The position numbers and the translations under genes were made by a program. A DNA stretch of 64,000 bases from Streptomyces iconiensis (GTDB lineage Bacteria > Actinomycetota > Actinomycetes > Streptomycetales > Streptomycetaceae), in NCBI RefSeq assembly GCF_028657195.3, contig NZ_JANCPR020000012.1:151049-215048 (forward strand), in the 5' to 3' direction. Each line of letters begins with the position of its first letter. Position 1 is the first letter of the stretch. A model generated the notes under the pieces. The model saw only the letters and a list, made by a program, of their open reading frames with translations, was not told where the DNA came from and did no database searches. Shown here piece after piece: positions 22,617-31,401 of this stretch.

Positions 22617-25142
22617 GTGAGGCGTGACGACGAGCTGAAGGCGCTGCCCATGGCGGCGGCGCTCCCTGAGGTACGGGAAGCGCTGGAGGCACGGGGCGCC
22701 GTGGTGCTGCACGCGCCGCCCGGCACGGGCAAGACGACGCTGGTGCCGCTGGCGCTGGCGGGGCTGCTCGGGGACGGGGTGCCCGCGCGGAACGTTCTGG
22801 TCGCGGAGCCCCGGCGGATGGCGGCGCGGTCGGCGGCGCGCAGGATGGCGTGGCTGCTGGGCGAGCGCCCCGGCGAGCAGGTGGGCTTCACCGTGCGCGG
22901 GGAGCGCAGGGCCGGGCCGCGAACGCGGGTGGAGGTCGTCACCACGGGGGTGCTGCTGCAACGGCTCCAGCGGGACCCGGAGTTGCCCGGCGTCGATGTG
23001 GTGCTGATGGACGAGTGCCACGAGCGGCACCTGGACGCCGACACGGCGCTGGCCTTCCTGCTGGACGTACGGGCCACGCTCAGGCCCGGGCTGTGGCTGG
23101 CCGCGGCGTCAGCGACGCAGGACAGCGAGGCGTGGGCGCGGCTGCTGGAGGCGGATGTCGTACGGGGGAAGGGGACGAGCCATCCCGTCGAGGTGCGGCA
23201 GTCGCCGCCGCCCTCGGGGGTGCGGCCCGCGCACGGCACCTGGGTGGACCCGGCGCTGCTGCGGCATGTGGCGGCGACGGTGCGGCGGGCGCTGGAGGAG
23301 GTGCGGGAGGGCGATGTGCTGTGCTTTCTGCCGGGGGTCGGGGAAATCGCCAGGGTGGCGTCGCTGCTGGGCGGCGGCGCCGTACGTGCCGAGGTGCTGG
23401 AGCTGCACGGGCGCGCGCCAGCCGGGGTGCAGGACGCGGTGCTGCGGGGCGGTTCTGGCGCGGGGCGCCGGGTGATCCTCTCGACTGCGGTGGCCGAATC
23501 GAGCGTGACCGTTCCGGGTGTGCGGGTGGTCGTGGACGCGGGACTCTCGCGCGAACCCCGTACGGATCACGCGCGGGGGCTCGGCTCACTCGCGACGGTG
23601 CGGGTCTCGCGCGCCGGGGCCGTGCAGCGTGCCGGGCGGGCAGGGCGTGAGGCGCCCGGGGTGGTTTACCGGTGCTGGTCGGCCGCCGGGGCCGCCGGGG
23701 AAACAGCGTTGCCGCGCGAGCCGTCGCCGGAGATCTCCGTAGCCGACCTGACGGCCTTCGCGCTCCAGGCCGCGTGCTGGGGCGATCCGACCGCGACGGG
23801 CCTTGCGCTGCTGAACGCTCCCCCCGAGGGCGCCATGGCGGCGGCGCGGCGCACGCTGCTGGCGATCGGTGCTCTGGACGAGGACGGGCGCGCGACGGCG
23901 CGGGGCGCGCGGATGGCCCGTATCGGGCTGCACCCCCGGCTGGCACGTGCGCTGCTGGACGGCGCTGCTGCCGTGGGGAGCGAACTGGCCGCAGGGACCG
24001 TGGCGTTGCTCAGCGAGGAGCCGCCACGCACGCACGGCTACGGCGACGACGCCGTCGAGGCGCTGCGTATGGCACGCGGGGCCGGGCGGCGTGACCCGTA
24101 CGGCGCCCGCTGGCACGCGGAGACCGCCCGGCTGCGGGCGCTGCTGGGCGAGGAGACGGCGCGTCCCGCCGGGCTCTCCGACGAGGCGGCCGTGGGCACG
24201 GTGGTCGCGCTGGCCCAGCCGGAGCGGCTGGCGCGCAGGCAGGACGGCACGTCGTACCTGATGGTGGGCGGGACGCGCGCCGAGCTGGCGCGTGACAGCC
24301 GGCTGCGGGACGTGCCCTGGCTCGCCGTCGCGGTCGCCGACCGGCCGGTGGGCGCCGCGTCGGCGCGTGTACGGCTCGCGGCGGCCGTGGACGAGAAGAC
24401 GGCCACAGGGGCTGCTGGAGCGCTGCGTTCCGTACGGAGCGAGGTGCTGTGGGACACGGAGCGTGGCGCGGTGAGCGCGCGGGAGGTGGAGTCGCTCGGT
24501 GCCGTGGAACTCTCCTCGCGTCCCCTGCGCGACCCGGGACCCGCACGCGTACGGGCGGCCCTGCTGGACGCGCTGCGCACCCACGGGACCGGGCTGCTGC
24601 GGTGGTCGGACGGCGCGGTCGCGCTGCGTGCGCGCCTGTCCTTCCTGCACCACGCCCTGGGCGAGCCCTGGCCCGATGTCTCGGACGAGGTGCTGCTGTC
24701 CAGCGCCGACACCTGGCTGACGGGACAGCGGCTGCCGGCGGCTGCCGATCTGCTGCACTCCCTGCTCCCGTGGTCGACCGGTGAGGCCGCGCGCCTGGAG
24801 GAGTTGGCGCCCGAGCGGCTTGAGGTGCCGTCGGGGTCGCGCGTACGTGTCGACTACGGGCGGCCCGAACAGCCCGTACTGGCGGTCAAGTTGCAGGAGA
24901 TGTTCGGCGCCCGGGAAACGCCCCGGCTGGCGGGGGGCCGGGTGCCCGTGCTGATGCATCTCCTCTCCCCCGCTGGGCGCCCGGCGGCCGTCACCGCCGA
25001 CCTCGCCTCCTTCTGGCGCGAGGGCTACAGGGGCGTAAGGGCCGAGCTGCGCGGGCGCTACCCGAAGCACCCGTGGCCCCAGGACCCGTCGGCCGCCGAG
25101 CCGACGCGGAGGACGAACGCGCGGCCCGGCAGGCGGGGCTGA
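22617..25142 (+). CDS. hrpB: ATP-dependent RNA helicase HrpB
   Basis: An 841-residue DEAH-box helicase of the HrpB family, which is of typical length. Motif I APPGTGKTT, motif II DECHER, motif III SAT, and motifs V and VI (STAVAESSVTVPGV, QRAGRAGR) are all present. The C-terminal third carries the HrpB-specific domain (VDYGRPEQPVLAVKLQEMFG) and ends with FWREGYRGVRAELRGRYPKHPWP, the diagnostic terminus of the family. Its substrate in bacteria is still unclear. The start is the GTG at 22617; an ATG at 22650 would also keep all motifs. It follows the methyltransferase gene by 77 bases and may be read from the same promoter. Confidence 0.93.
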   Translation: MRRDDELKALPMAAALPEVREALEARGAVVLHAPPGTGKTTLVPLALAGLLGDGVPARNVLVAEPRRMAARSAARRMAWLLGERPGEQVGFTVRGERRAGPRTRVEVVTTGVLLQRLQRDPELPGVDVVLMDECHERHLDADTALAFLLDVRATLRPGLWLAAASATQDSEAWARLLEADVVRGKGTSHPVEVRQSPPPSGVRPAHGTWVDPALLRHVAATVRRALEEVREGDVLCFLPGVGEIARVASLLGGGAVRAEVLELHGRAPAGVQDAVLRGGSGAGRRVILSTAVAESSVTVPGVRVVVDAGLSREPRTDHARGLGSLATVRVSRAGAVQRAGRAGREAPGVVYRCWSAAGAAGETALPREPSPEISVADLTAFALQAACWGDPTATGLALLNAPPEGAMAAARRTLLAIGALDEDGRATARGARMARIGLHPRLARALLDGAAAVGSELAAGTVALLSEEPPRTHGYGDDAVEALRMARGAGRRDPYGARWHAETARLRALLGEETARPAGLSDEAAVGTVVALAQPERLARRQDGTSYLMVGGTRAELARDSRLRDVPWLAVAVADRPVGAASARVRLAAAVDEKTATGAAGALRSVRSEVLWDTERGAVSAREVESLGAVELSSRPLRDPGPARVRAALLDALRTHGTGLLRWSDGAVALRARLSFLHHALGEPWPDVSDEVLLSSADTWLTGQRLPAAADLLHSLLPWSTGEAARLEELAPERLEVPSGSRVRVDYGRPEQPVLAVKLQEMFGARETPRLAGGRVPVLMHLLSPAGRPAAVTADLASFWREGYRGVRAELRGRYPKHPWPQDPSAAEPTRRTNARPGRRG

Positions 25143-25213
25143 GCCCGCGGGCCCGTACAGCGGCCCGGTGCGGGGAGCCGGTGCGGGGCCCCGGGGGTCT
25201 GTGCGACTGCGGC

Positions 25214-26200
25214 TCAGACGGGTACGGGGTCGGACTCGGGCTCCTCGGCCCTGATGCCGGGTCCCGGGCGGCGTCCGCGGGCCTCCAGGGTGAGGGAGAG
25301 CGCGAGCAGCAGGGCGCCCAGTACCAGGAAGCCCCAGGGCAGGTACGAGGTCAGCGCGAGCACCAACTGCCGCTGGGACTTGACCAGTTCGACGGTCGCG
25401 TCCTGGAAGTCGGGGCGCATCTTGACGTGCCCGGCGAAGGCGGTGAGCGGCTTCTTGTCGGGCTTGCCCGTCCAGCGCATCTCCTCCTTGTGGAGTTCCT
25501 GCCCGTCGACGGGTGCGCCAGTGACCGGATCGACCCAGAACATCCGCTTCGTGCTGTACCAGCGCTCCATCCCCGCCTGTTCGACCATCTCGGGGGTGGC
25601 GCCCACGGGCAGCTTCTTGGGGACCTTCACCTTGGTCCAGGGGATGTCCTGCTCGAAGTAGTAGGTCTCCAGGCCGCGGACGGTACGGGTGCCCTTGTAG
25701 TGGATCGGCGCCGTGGTCCTGGCCTGGAAGTCGTAGTACTCGTAGTCGCGCTTCTCGGTCAGGAAAGGCCACTTGTACTCGATGCCCTCACGGCGCACCT
25801 TGTCGCCGTCGACGTGCTCGCCGGGCGCGTTGACGGGCTCCTGGGTGTGCGCGTCGAAGATGTAGCGCTCGGGGATCTGGGAGACCATCTTGCCCTTGGG
25901 ATCGGCGACGTAGCTGAGGGTGTCCCATACGACGACGTCGCGGCCCGTGCTCTCCTTGACCTTTTCGGCCTCCTTCACATTGCCCTTGAGGGTCTGCACG
26001 ATGCTGACCTTGTCGACCTTCTTGGACTTCATGGTGGTGTAGTCGAGAAGGGTGGCGTTCTTGGCCTCCAGCACCATGTCCTGGTACTGGCTGGGCGGGA
26101 TCTTCGCCAGGCGCGGGAAGGCGTACCAGCGCATCAGGGGCGAGAGCGCGGCGAAGAACACCGCGAAGGCCAGGAGGACCAGGCTCGCTTTCCTGCGCAT
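25214..26200 (-). CDS. DUF3068 (PorA-like) membrane protein
   Basis: A 328-residue envelope protein with an N-terminal membrane segment (ASLVLLAFAVFFAALSPLM), a large extracytoplasmic domain and a second membrane segment near the end (LPWGFLVLGALLLALSLTL), followed by an Arg/Glu-rich cytoplasmic tail. The sequence matches the DUF3068 family found only in actinobacteria: TLSYVADPKGKMVSQIPERY and WVDPVTGAPVDGQE. In Corynebacterium a related protein is part of a cell-wall porin; in Streptomyces the function is unknown. It lies 11 bases downstream of the SPW_0924-type micro-protein and is very likely co-transcribed. Confidence 0.85.
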   Translation of the reverse strand: MRRKASLVLLAFAVFFAALSPLMRWYAFPRLAKIPPSQYQDMVLEAKNATLLDYTTMKSKKVDKVSIVQTLKGNVKEAEKVKESTGRDVVVWDTLSYVADPKGKMVSQIPERYIFDAHTQEPVNAPGEHVDGDKVRREGIEYKWPFLTEKRDYEYYDFQARTTAPIHYKGTRTVRGLETYYFEQDIPWTKVKVPKKLPVGATPEMVEQAGMERWYSTKRMFWVDPVTGAPVDGQELHKEEMRWTGKPDKKPLTAFAGHVKMRPDFQDATVELVKSQRQLVLALTSYLPWGFLVLGALLLALSLTLEARGRRPGPGIRAEEPESDPVPV

Positions 26201-26211
26201 GCTGCCTCCAG

Positions 26212-26346
26212 CTAGGGCTTTTCGGGGACGGACGTGTGCAGCGGTTTCGGCGAGGTCTCGCCGGAGGGCACGCCGACAGCGGTCATCGTGAAGACGAGGG
26301 CGAGTGCGGCGGCCAGTCCGATGCCTGCCGCGAGCAGGGCACGCAC
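26212..26346 (-). CDS. SPW_0924-type membrane micro-protein
   Basis: A 44-residue protein starting at GTG 26346, with an excellent ribosome binding site (GGAGGTG, six bases). It is one transmembrane helix (LLAAGIGLAAALALVFTMTAVG) followed by a short Ser/Pro/Lys tail. From memory it fits the SPW_0924 family, which sits upstream of DUF3068 genes in Streptomyces. The pairing suggests it is a small partner of the DUF3068 protein. It is short and easy to miss. Confidence 0.75.
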   Translation of the reverse strand: MRALLAAGIGLAAALALVFTMTAVGVPSGETSPKPLHTSVPEKP

Positions 26347-26481
26347 GTTGCACCTCCCGTGGGATCTGTGCCGGCGAATAACTGACGCTTCGTCAGGGCC
26401 CGGGCACCGTAGCAACGCGTGCTGTGGATGGGAACCGTCCGGCGCGGACCTTGTGACACGGAGCGCGCACCCCTCGACGCG

Positions 26482-26514
26482 CTTGCCCCCCGGTGCCGGG
26501 CACCGGGGGGCAAG
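26482..26514 (-). terminator. Terminator of the lytic transglycosylase gene
   Basis: A perfect 33-base palindromic hairpin: cttgccccccggtgcc paired to its complement (accggggggcaag). It lies 33 bases after the stop codon of the transglycosylase gene. Confidence 0.85.
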
Positions 26515-26546
26515 TGGTCGCGCTGGAGCGGCCGTTGGCCGCGGGG

Positions 26547-28274
26547 TCAGTCCTTGATCGTGAGCTTGACCGTCAGCTTCGCGCCACCGTTGGCCTTGAG
26601 CGTGAGGGTGTACGTGCCGGGGTTGTCGTCGGCGTGGAGCTGCGGGAGCTTGAGTACGCCCTTGGAGTTGGTCTTGAGGCCGCTGAGGGCCCGCAGGGGC
26701 TTGTTGTCCGCGCCCTTGAAGAACGGACCCTTGGCGCCGCCGGACAGTGCCGCGCTCACGGCGACACCGGAGGCGGCCTTGCCCTTGCGGGTGGCCTTGA
26801 CCTCGACGTCGTTCGCGAAGTCGCCGCCCTTGGCGCTCTCCAGGGCGCCCTCACCCGTCCGTGCGAGCGTGTCCGCCTGCGCCGCTGTCACCGAGGCCCT
26901 GAAGTCGACGGCCTTGAGGCCCCTGCCCGGCGCCGTGGCGCGCACCGTGAAGTCGCCCGCCTTGGTACCCGAGCTGAGCCTCGGTGCGGTGGCGACGCCG
27001 TCCGCGTTCGTGCTGACGGTCTTGCGCTTGGCGCCGCCGTCGAAGACAGCGCCGGTCTCGCCGCGGATCTCGAACTGGACGCGTACGCCGTTGACGCCCT
27101 TGCCCTTGGAGGTCTCGGCCTTGACGCGGGGGCTCCCGGCGAAGTCGTCGCCGGCGACGGCGGTGAACTCCTGCGCTCCGACCCGCTCCAGGGAAGCGGG
27201 GGCCGTGGGGCTCGGGGAGGGAGTGGGCTTGCCGGGCGGGGTCGGCGAGGGGCTCGGGGTGTTGCCGCCGCCGTTCCCCGGCTTGTTGCCCGGCTTGCTG
27301 GGCCTGTCGCTGGGCTTGCCGGGCTTGCCCGGCTTCTTGCCGCCCGAGCCGCCGTCGCCGGCCCGCTCGGGAGAGCCCTTGGCCGGCCTGTCGTCGAGAC
27401 CGCCCGCGCCCGGCGAGGTGGGCAGAACGCCCTCGCCGTCGGGCACGCCGTGCGCGCCGTCGCGGTAGTACGCGAACCAGGCGAGGACCGTACGCAAGTA
27501 GTCGCTGGAGTTGTTGTAGCTGAGGATCGCGCGGTCGAGGTCCGCCTTGACCGCCAGGTCGCGGCCGTCGGCGCACAGATAGCGGCCGGCGGCGAGCGCG
27601 GCGTCATGGACGTTGTTGGGGTCCTTCTTGCCGTCGCCGTTGCCGTCGGCACCCCAGCGGGCCCACGTGGAGGGGATGAACTGCATGGGTCCGACGGCGC
27701 GGTCGTAGGCCGCGTCGCCGTCGTACTCGCCGCCGTCGGTGTCCTTGATGCTGGCGAAGCCCTCGCCGTTCAGCACCGGGCCCAGGATCGGCCGCAGCGT
27801 CGTGCCTTCCTTGTCGACGGCGCCACCGCGCGCCTGCCCCGACTCCACCTTGCCGATGGCGGCGAGGAGTTCCCAGCGCAGCCCGCATCCCGAGGAGGAG
27901 GAAGCGAGGGACCTGGCCGCCTTCTTGTAGGCCGCGAGCACGGACGCGGGTATGCCGGACTCGTCACCGCCGGCGCCCGGCGCTCCCGGTGCGGAACCGG
28001 GCGGGTTCGGTGTCTCCAGCGGGGGCAGCTCCGTGTGGTACGAGTCGTCGCCCGGAGCCCCGTTCCCACCGTCCGTACGGCCGTTGCTCCCGTCGGCGCC
28101 CTTGCCTCCCAGCTCGACGCCGGGCGCCTGGGACGCGGTCAGCGCCGCCATGGCGACGGCCGCGACCGCCGTCGCGCCCAGTCCCCTGCGCAGTCTGCTG
28201 CCGCCGAGAAATCTGCGATGCGCGCTCGTGCCGTCCTGCTTGGCTGCTGCGTGCCTGCCGTGGTACCGCGCCAT
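26547..28274 (-). CDS. Secreted lytic transglycosylase with Ig-like domains
   Basis: A 575-residue exported cell-wall enzyme. The N-terminus is basic, then a signal segment GLGATAVAAVAMAALTASQA. Residues about 110-290 are the transglycosylase core (SLT_2/MltB-like): ELLAAIGKVESGQARGG with the catalytic Glu, RAVGPMQFIPSTWARWG, DALLAAGRYLC-like segment (AALAAGRYLC) and AILSYNNSSDYLRTVL. A Pro/Gly/Lys linker of 80 residues follows. The C-terminal part is two or more Ig-like (Big) repeats (AVAGDDFAGSPRVKAET and KGGDFANDVEVKATRKG). It cleaves peptidoglycan glycan strands; the Ig repeats probably hold it to the wall. The homologues are involved in growth or spore germination. Confidence 0.88.
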   Translation of the reverse strand: MARYHGRHAAAKQDGTSAHRRFLGGSRLRRGLGATAVAAVAMAALTASQAPGVELGGKGADGSNGRTDGGNGAPGDDSYHTELPPLETPNPPGSAPGAPGAGGDESGIPASVLAAYKKAARSLASSSSGCGLRWELLAAIGKVESGQARGGAVDKEGTTLRPILGPVLNGEGFASIKDTDGGEYDGDAAYDRAVGPMQFIPSTWARWGADGNGDGKKDPNNVHDAALAAGRYLCADGRDLAVKADLDRAILSYNNSSDYLRTVLAWFAYYRDGAHGVPDGEGVLPTSPGAGGLDDRPAKGSPERAGDGGSGGKKPGKPGKPSDRPSKPGNKPGNGGGNTPSPSPTPPGKPTPSPSPTAPASLERVGAQEFTAVAGDDFAGSPRVKAETSKGKGVNGVRVQFEIRGETGAVFDGGAKRKTVSTNADGVATAPRLSSGTKAGDFTVRATAPGRGLKAVDFRASVTAAQADTLARTGEGALESAKGGDFANDVEVKATRKGKAASGVAVSAALSGGAKGPFFKGADNKPLRALSGLKTNSKGVLKLPQLHADDNPGTYTLTLKANGGAKLTVKLTIKD

Positions 28275-28438
28275 GGGTCAGTCCCGTCCTCTCCCCTGGG
28301 GACGCAATCACCTGTGACCCTACGGCACGCCCGGGGCCAAGTCAGCGGGCACAGAACACTTGTGGCGCTTCCGCCCCGCTTTCGCGGCCGGTTCACGGGC
28401 CGTTGGCGCGGCGTTCCCGCGCCGTTCCCGTCGACCGT

Positions 28439-28467
28439 GCGGCCGGGCCGCCGTGCCGCCCGGCCGC
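28439..28467 (-). terminator. polA terminator
   Basis: Stem gcggccggg / cccggccgc with an 11-base loop, eight bases after the polA stop codon. Confidence 0.8.
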
Positions 28468-28474
28468 GGGACCC

Positions 28475-31207
28475 TCAGTGCGCCGCCGACTCCCAGTCCT
28501 GGCCCGAGCCGACCGACACGTCCAGCGGGGCGCGGAGCGAGACGGCCGAGGCCATTTCGAGGCGCACCAGCTTCTCGACCTTCTCGCGCTCGCCGGGGGC
28601 GATCTCCAGCACGATTTCGTCGTGGACCTGGAGCAGCATCCGGGAGTTCAGCTCGGCCGCCCGCAGCGCGGCGTCGACCCTGAGCATGGCGACCTTGACG
28701 ATGTCGGCGGCCGTGCCCTGGATCGGTGCGTTCAGCGCCATCCGCTCGGCCATCTCGCGGCGCTGCCTGTTGTCGCTGTTGAGGTCCGGCAGATAGCGGC
28801 GGCGGCCCATGATCGTGTGCGTGTACCCGGTGGCGCGTGCCTCCTCGACGGCGCGCTGGAGATAGTCCCGCACCCCGCCGAACCGCTCGAAGAAGGTGTC
28901 CATCAGCTTGCGCGCCTCGTCCGGGGCGACGGCGAGCTGCTGGGAGAGGCCGAACGCGGACAGGCCGTAGGCCAGCCCGTACGACATCGCCTTGATCTTG
29001 CGGCGCATCTCCGGGTCGACCTGGGTCTTCTCGACGCCGAAGACCTGTGCGGCGACCGTGGTGTGCAGGTCCTCGCCGGAGGTGAACGCCTCGATGAGGC
29101 CCTCGTCCTCGGACAGGTGCGCCATCACGCGCAGTTCGATCTGGCTGTAGTCCGCCGTCATCAGCGACTCGTACCCCTCCCCCACGCGGAAGCCGCGCCG
29201 GATCGCACGGCCCTCGTCCGTGCGCACCGGGATGTTCTGGAGGTTGGGGTCCGTGGAGGACAGCCGGCCGGTGGCGGCCACCGTCTGGTTGAAGGTGGTG
29301 TGGATACGGCCGTCGGGCGCGACCGTCTTGATCAGGCCCTCGACCGTCGTCCGCAGCTTCTGCTGCTCGCGGTACCGCAGCATGATCACGGGCAGTTCGT
29401 GCTCGGTCTGTCCCGCGAGCCAGGCGAGAGCGTCCGCGTCCGTCGTGTAACCGGTCTTGGTCTTCTTCGTCTTGGGCAGCCCCAGCTCCCCGAACAGCAC
29501 TTCCTGGAGCTGCTTGGGCGAGCCGAGGTTGAACTCGTGGCCCACCGCTGCGTGCGCCTCGCTCACCGCCTGCTGGACGGCGTCGGCGAACTGCCGCTCC
29601 AGGCCCGTCAGCCAGTCGCTGTCGGCCGCGATACCGGCCCGCTCCATGCGGGCCAGCAGCTCGGACGTCGGCAGCTCCAGGTCGCGCAGCATGTCGGCGG
29701 CGCCGACCTGCCCCAGCCGCGTCTCGAAGGCGGCGCCGAGGTCCAGGATCGTACGGGCCTTGACCATCAGCGCGTCCGCCTCGGCCTGCTCGTCGGCGCC
29801 GAGTGCGAGCTGGCCCTCGGCCTCGGCCGTCGGGCCCAGCTCACGGCCCAGGTACTCGATCGACAGGGCGTCCAGCGCGAAGGAGCGGCGGCCCGGCTTG
29901 TCGAGGTAGGCGGCCAGTGCGGTGTCCATCCAGACGCCGTCGACGCCCCAGCCGTGCTCGGCGAAGACCCGCATGATCGCCTTCGCGTCGTGCATGATCT
30001 TGCGCTTGGCCGCGTCGGCGAGCCAGGCGGCGAACGCCTTCTCGTCGGCCTCGCTCAGCTTGGTGGGGTCGAACCAGGCGGCGGGGCCGGCCGGCGTGGC
30101 GAGGGCGACCTCGCTGACGCTGCCCGCACCCAGCTTCCACACGTCGACCGTGGCGACACCGAGCACCCCGTGCCCGTGTTCCGCCAGCCAGGGGCCCAGC
30201 CCGTCGGGGTCCAGGACGGTGCCGTCCACCTCGACGCCCTGCGCGGGCTCCGCCTGCTCCTCGCCCGCCGTGCCGGGGTCGGCCGCCATGAGCCGGTCGC
30301 GGAAGTTCTCGTTGCGGAACTCCAGCGCGTCCAGGATGACGCCGAGCGCCTGGCGGTCGTAGGGGACACGGACCAGGTCCGCGGGGCGGTCGGGCAGCTC
30401 CACGTTCCGGACCAGCTCGGTCAGGTGGCGGTTGAGCTTGACGGCGTCCAGGTGCTCGCGGAGGTTGGCGCCCGCCTTGCCCTTGACCTCGTCGGCGCGC
30501 TCGGCCAGCTCGGCGAACGAACCGAACTGGATGATCCACTTCGCGGCGGTCTTCTCGCCGACGCCGGGGATGCCGGGGAGGTTGTCCGAGGGGTCGCCGC
30601 GCAGCGCGGCGAAGTCGGGGTACTGCGCCGGGGCCAGGCCGTACTTCTCCTCGACCTTCTCCGGGGTGTACCGCGTCAGCTCGGAGACGCCCTTGGTGGG
30701 GTAGAGCACCGTGACGTTCTCCGACACCAGCTGGAACGCGTCGCGGTCGCCCGTGACGATCGAAACGTGGAAGCCCTCGGCCTCGGCCTCGGTGGCGAGG
30801 GTGGCGATGACGTCGTCGGCCTCGAAGCCGTCCACCGCGTACCGCCGCACGCCCATCGCGTCCAGCAGTTCGCCGATCAGCTCGACCTGGCCCTTGAACT
30901 CGTCCGGGCTCTTGGACCTGTTCGCCTTGTACTCGGGGAACTCCTCGGAGCGCCAGGTCTTGCGCGAGACGTCGAAGGCGACGGCGAAGTGCGTGGGCGC
31001 CTCATCACGCAGTGTGTTCGCCAGCATCGAGGCGAAGCCGTAGATCGCGTTCGTCGGCTGGCCCGTCGAGGTGGAGAAGTTCTCGGCGGGCAGCGCGAAG
31101 AACGCGCGGTACGCGAGGGAGTGCCCGTCCATGAGCATGAGACGGGGGGCGTCCCCGCCGTTCGGAGCTGTCGTTTTCGCTGTCGTCTTCGATGCCGTCT
31201 TAGCCAC
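28475..31207 (-). CDS. polA: DNA polymerase I
   Basis: A 910-residue DNA polymerase I. Start is GTG 31207, with GGGAGG upstream. The N-terminal 300 residues are the 5'-3' nuclease (LMLMDGHSLAYRAFFALP, FEADDVIATL, TGDRDAFQL, GVGEKTAAKWI). Residues about 310-490 keep the fold of the 3'-5' exonuclease, but the metal-binding residues are missing: the place of D-x-E reads ATVDVWKLG. It therefore probably lacks proofreading, as in mycobacterial PolA. The polymerase domain is complete (DYSQIELRVMAHLS, RRKIKAMSYGLAYG, LLQVHDEIVLE). It fills Okazaki gaps and repairs DNA. Confidence 0.96.
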   Translation of the reverse strand: MAKTASKTTAKTTAPNGGDAPRLMLMDGHSLAYRAFFALPAENFSTSTGQPTNAIYGFASMLANTLRDEAPTHFAVAFDVSRKTWRSEEFPEYKANRSKSPDEFKGQVELIGELLDAMGVRRYAVDGFEADDVIATLATEAEAEGFHVSIVTGDRDAFQLVSENVTVLYPTKGVSELTRYTPEKVEEKYGLAPAQYPDFAALRGDPSDNLPGIPGVGEKTAAKWIIQFGSFAELAERADEVKGKAGANLREHLDAVKLNRHLTELVRNVELPDRPADLVRVPYDRQALGVILDALEFRNENFRDRLMAADPGTAGEEQAEPAQGVEVDGTVLDPDGLGPWLAEHGHGVLGVATVDVWKLGAGSVSEVALATPAGPAAWFDPTKLSEADEKAFAAWLADAAKRKIMHDAKAIMRVFAEHGWGVDGVWMDTALAAYLDKPGRRSFALDALSIEYLGRELGPTAEAEGQLALGADEQAEADALMVKARTILDLGAAFETRLGQVGAADMLRDLELPTSELLARMERAGIAADSDWLTGLERQFADAVQQAVSEAHAAVGHEFNLGSPKQLQEVLFGELGLPKTKKTKTGYTTDADALAWLAGQTEHELPVIMLRYREQQKLRTTVEGLIKTVAPDGRIHTTFNQTVAATGRLSSTDPNLQNIPVRTDEGRAIRRGFRVGEGYESLMTADYSQIELRVMAHLSEDEGLIEAFTSGEDLHTTVAAQVFGVEKTQVDPEMRRKIKAMSYGLAYGLSAFGLSQQLAVAPDEARKLMDTFFERFGGVRDYLQRAVEEARATGYTHTIMGRRRYLPDLNSDNRQRREMAERMALNAPIQGTAADIVKVAMLRVDAALRAAELNSRMLLQVHDEIVLEIAPGEREKVEKLVRLEMASAVSLRAPLDVSVGSGQDWESAAH

Positions 31208-31401
31208 GGGATCGATCCTCCCACGCGGCACTGACAACGCGGTGCCGCTCCCGCCGTCGCGGGGCACCGGCGACCCCCGTGCGGGCCGGTGGCCTGGGCG
31301 TACGCGCTCCCCGCCGGGCGGCGGCCCGGACGGTGGGGCCCGGCGGAACGGACCCACACACCCCCTGTGACGAGCTGTCCACAGATGGCACCATCGGGTC
31401 C

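Noticed and set aside
28275..28474. c-di-AMP (ydaO) riboswitch upstream of the lytic transglycosylase
   Set aside because: Such switches often control Streptomyces cell-wall hydrolases, but the conserved ydaO sequence blocks were not found here.
27989..31234. Open frame of over 1000 codons on the plus strand through polA
   Set aside because: Antisense to polA, which is certain. No domain, biased composition.
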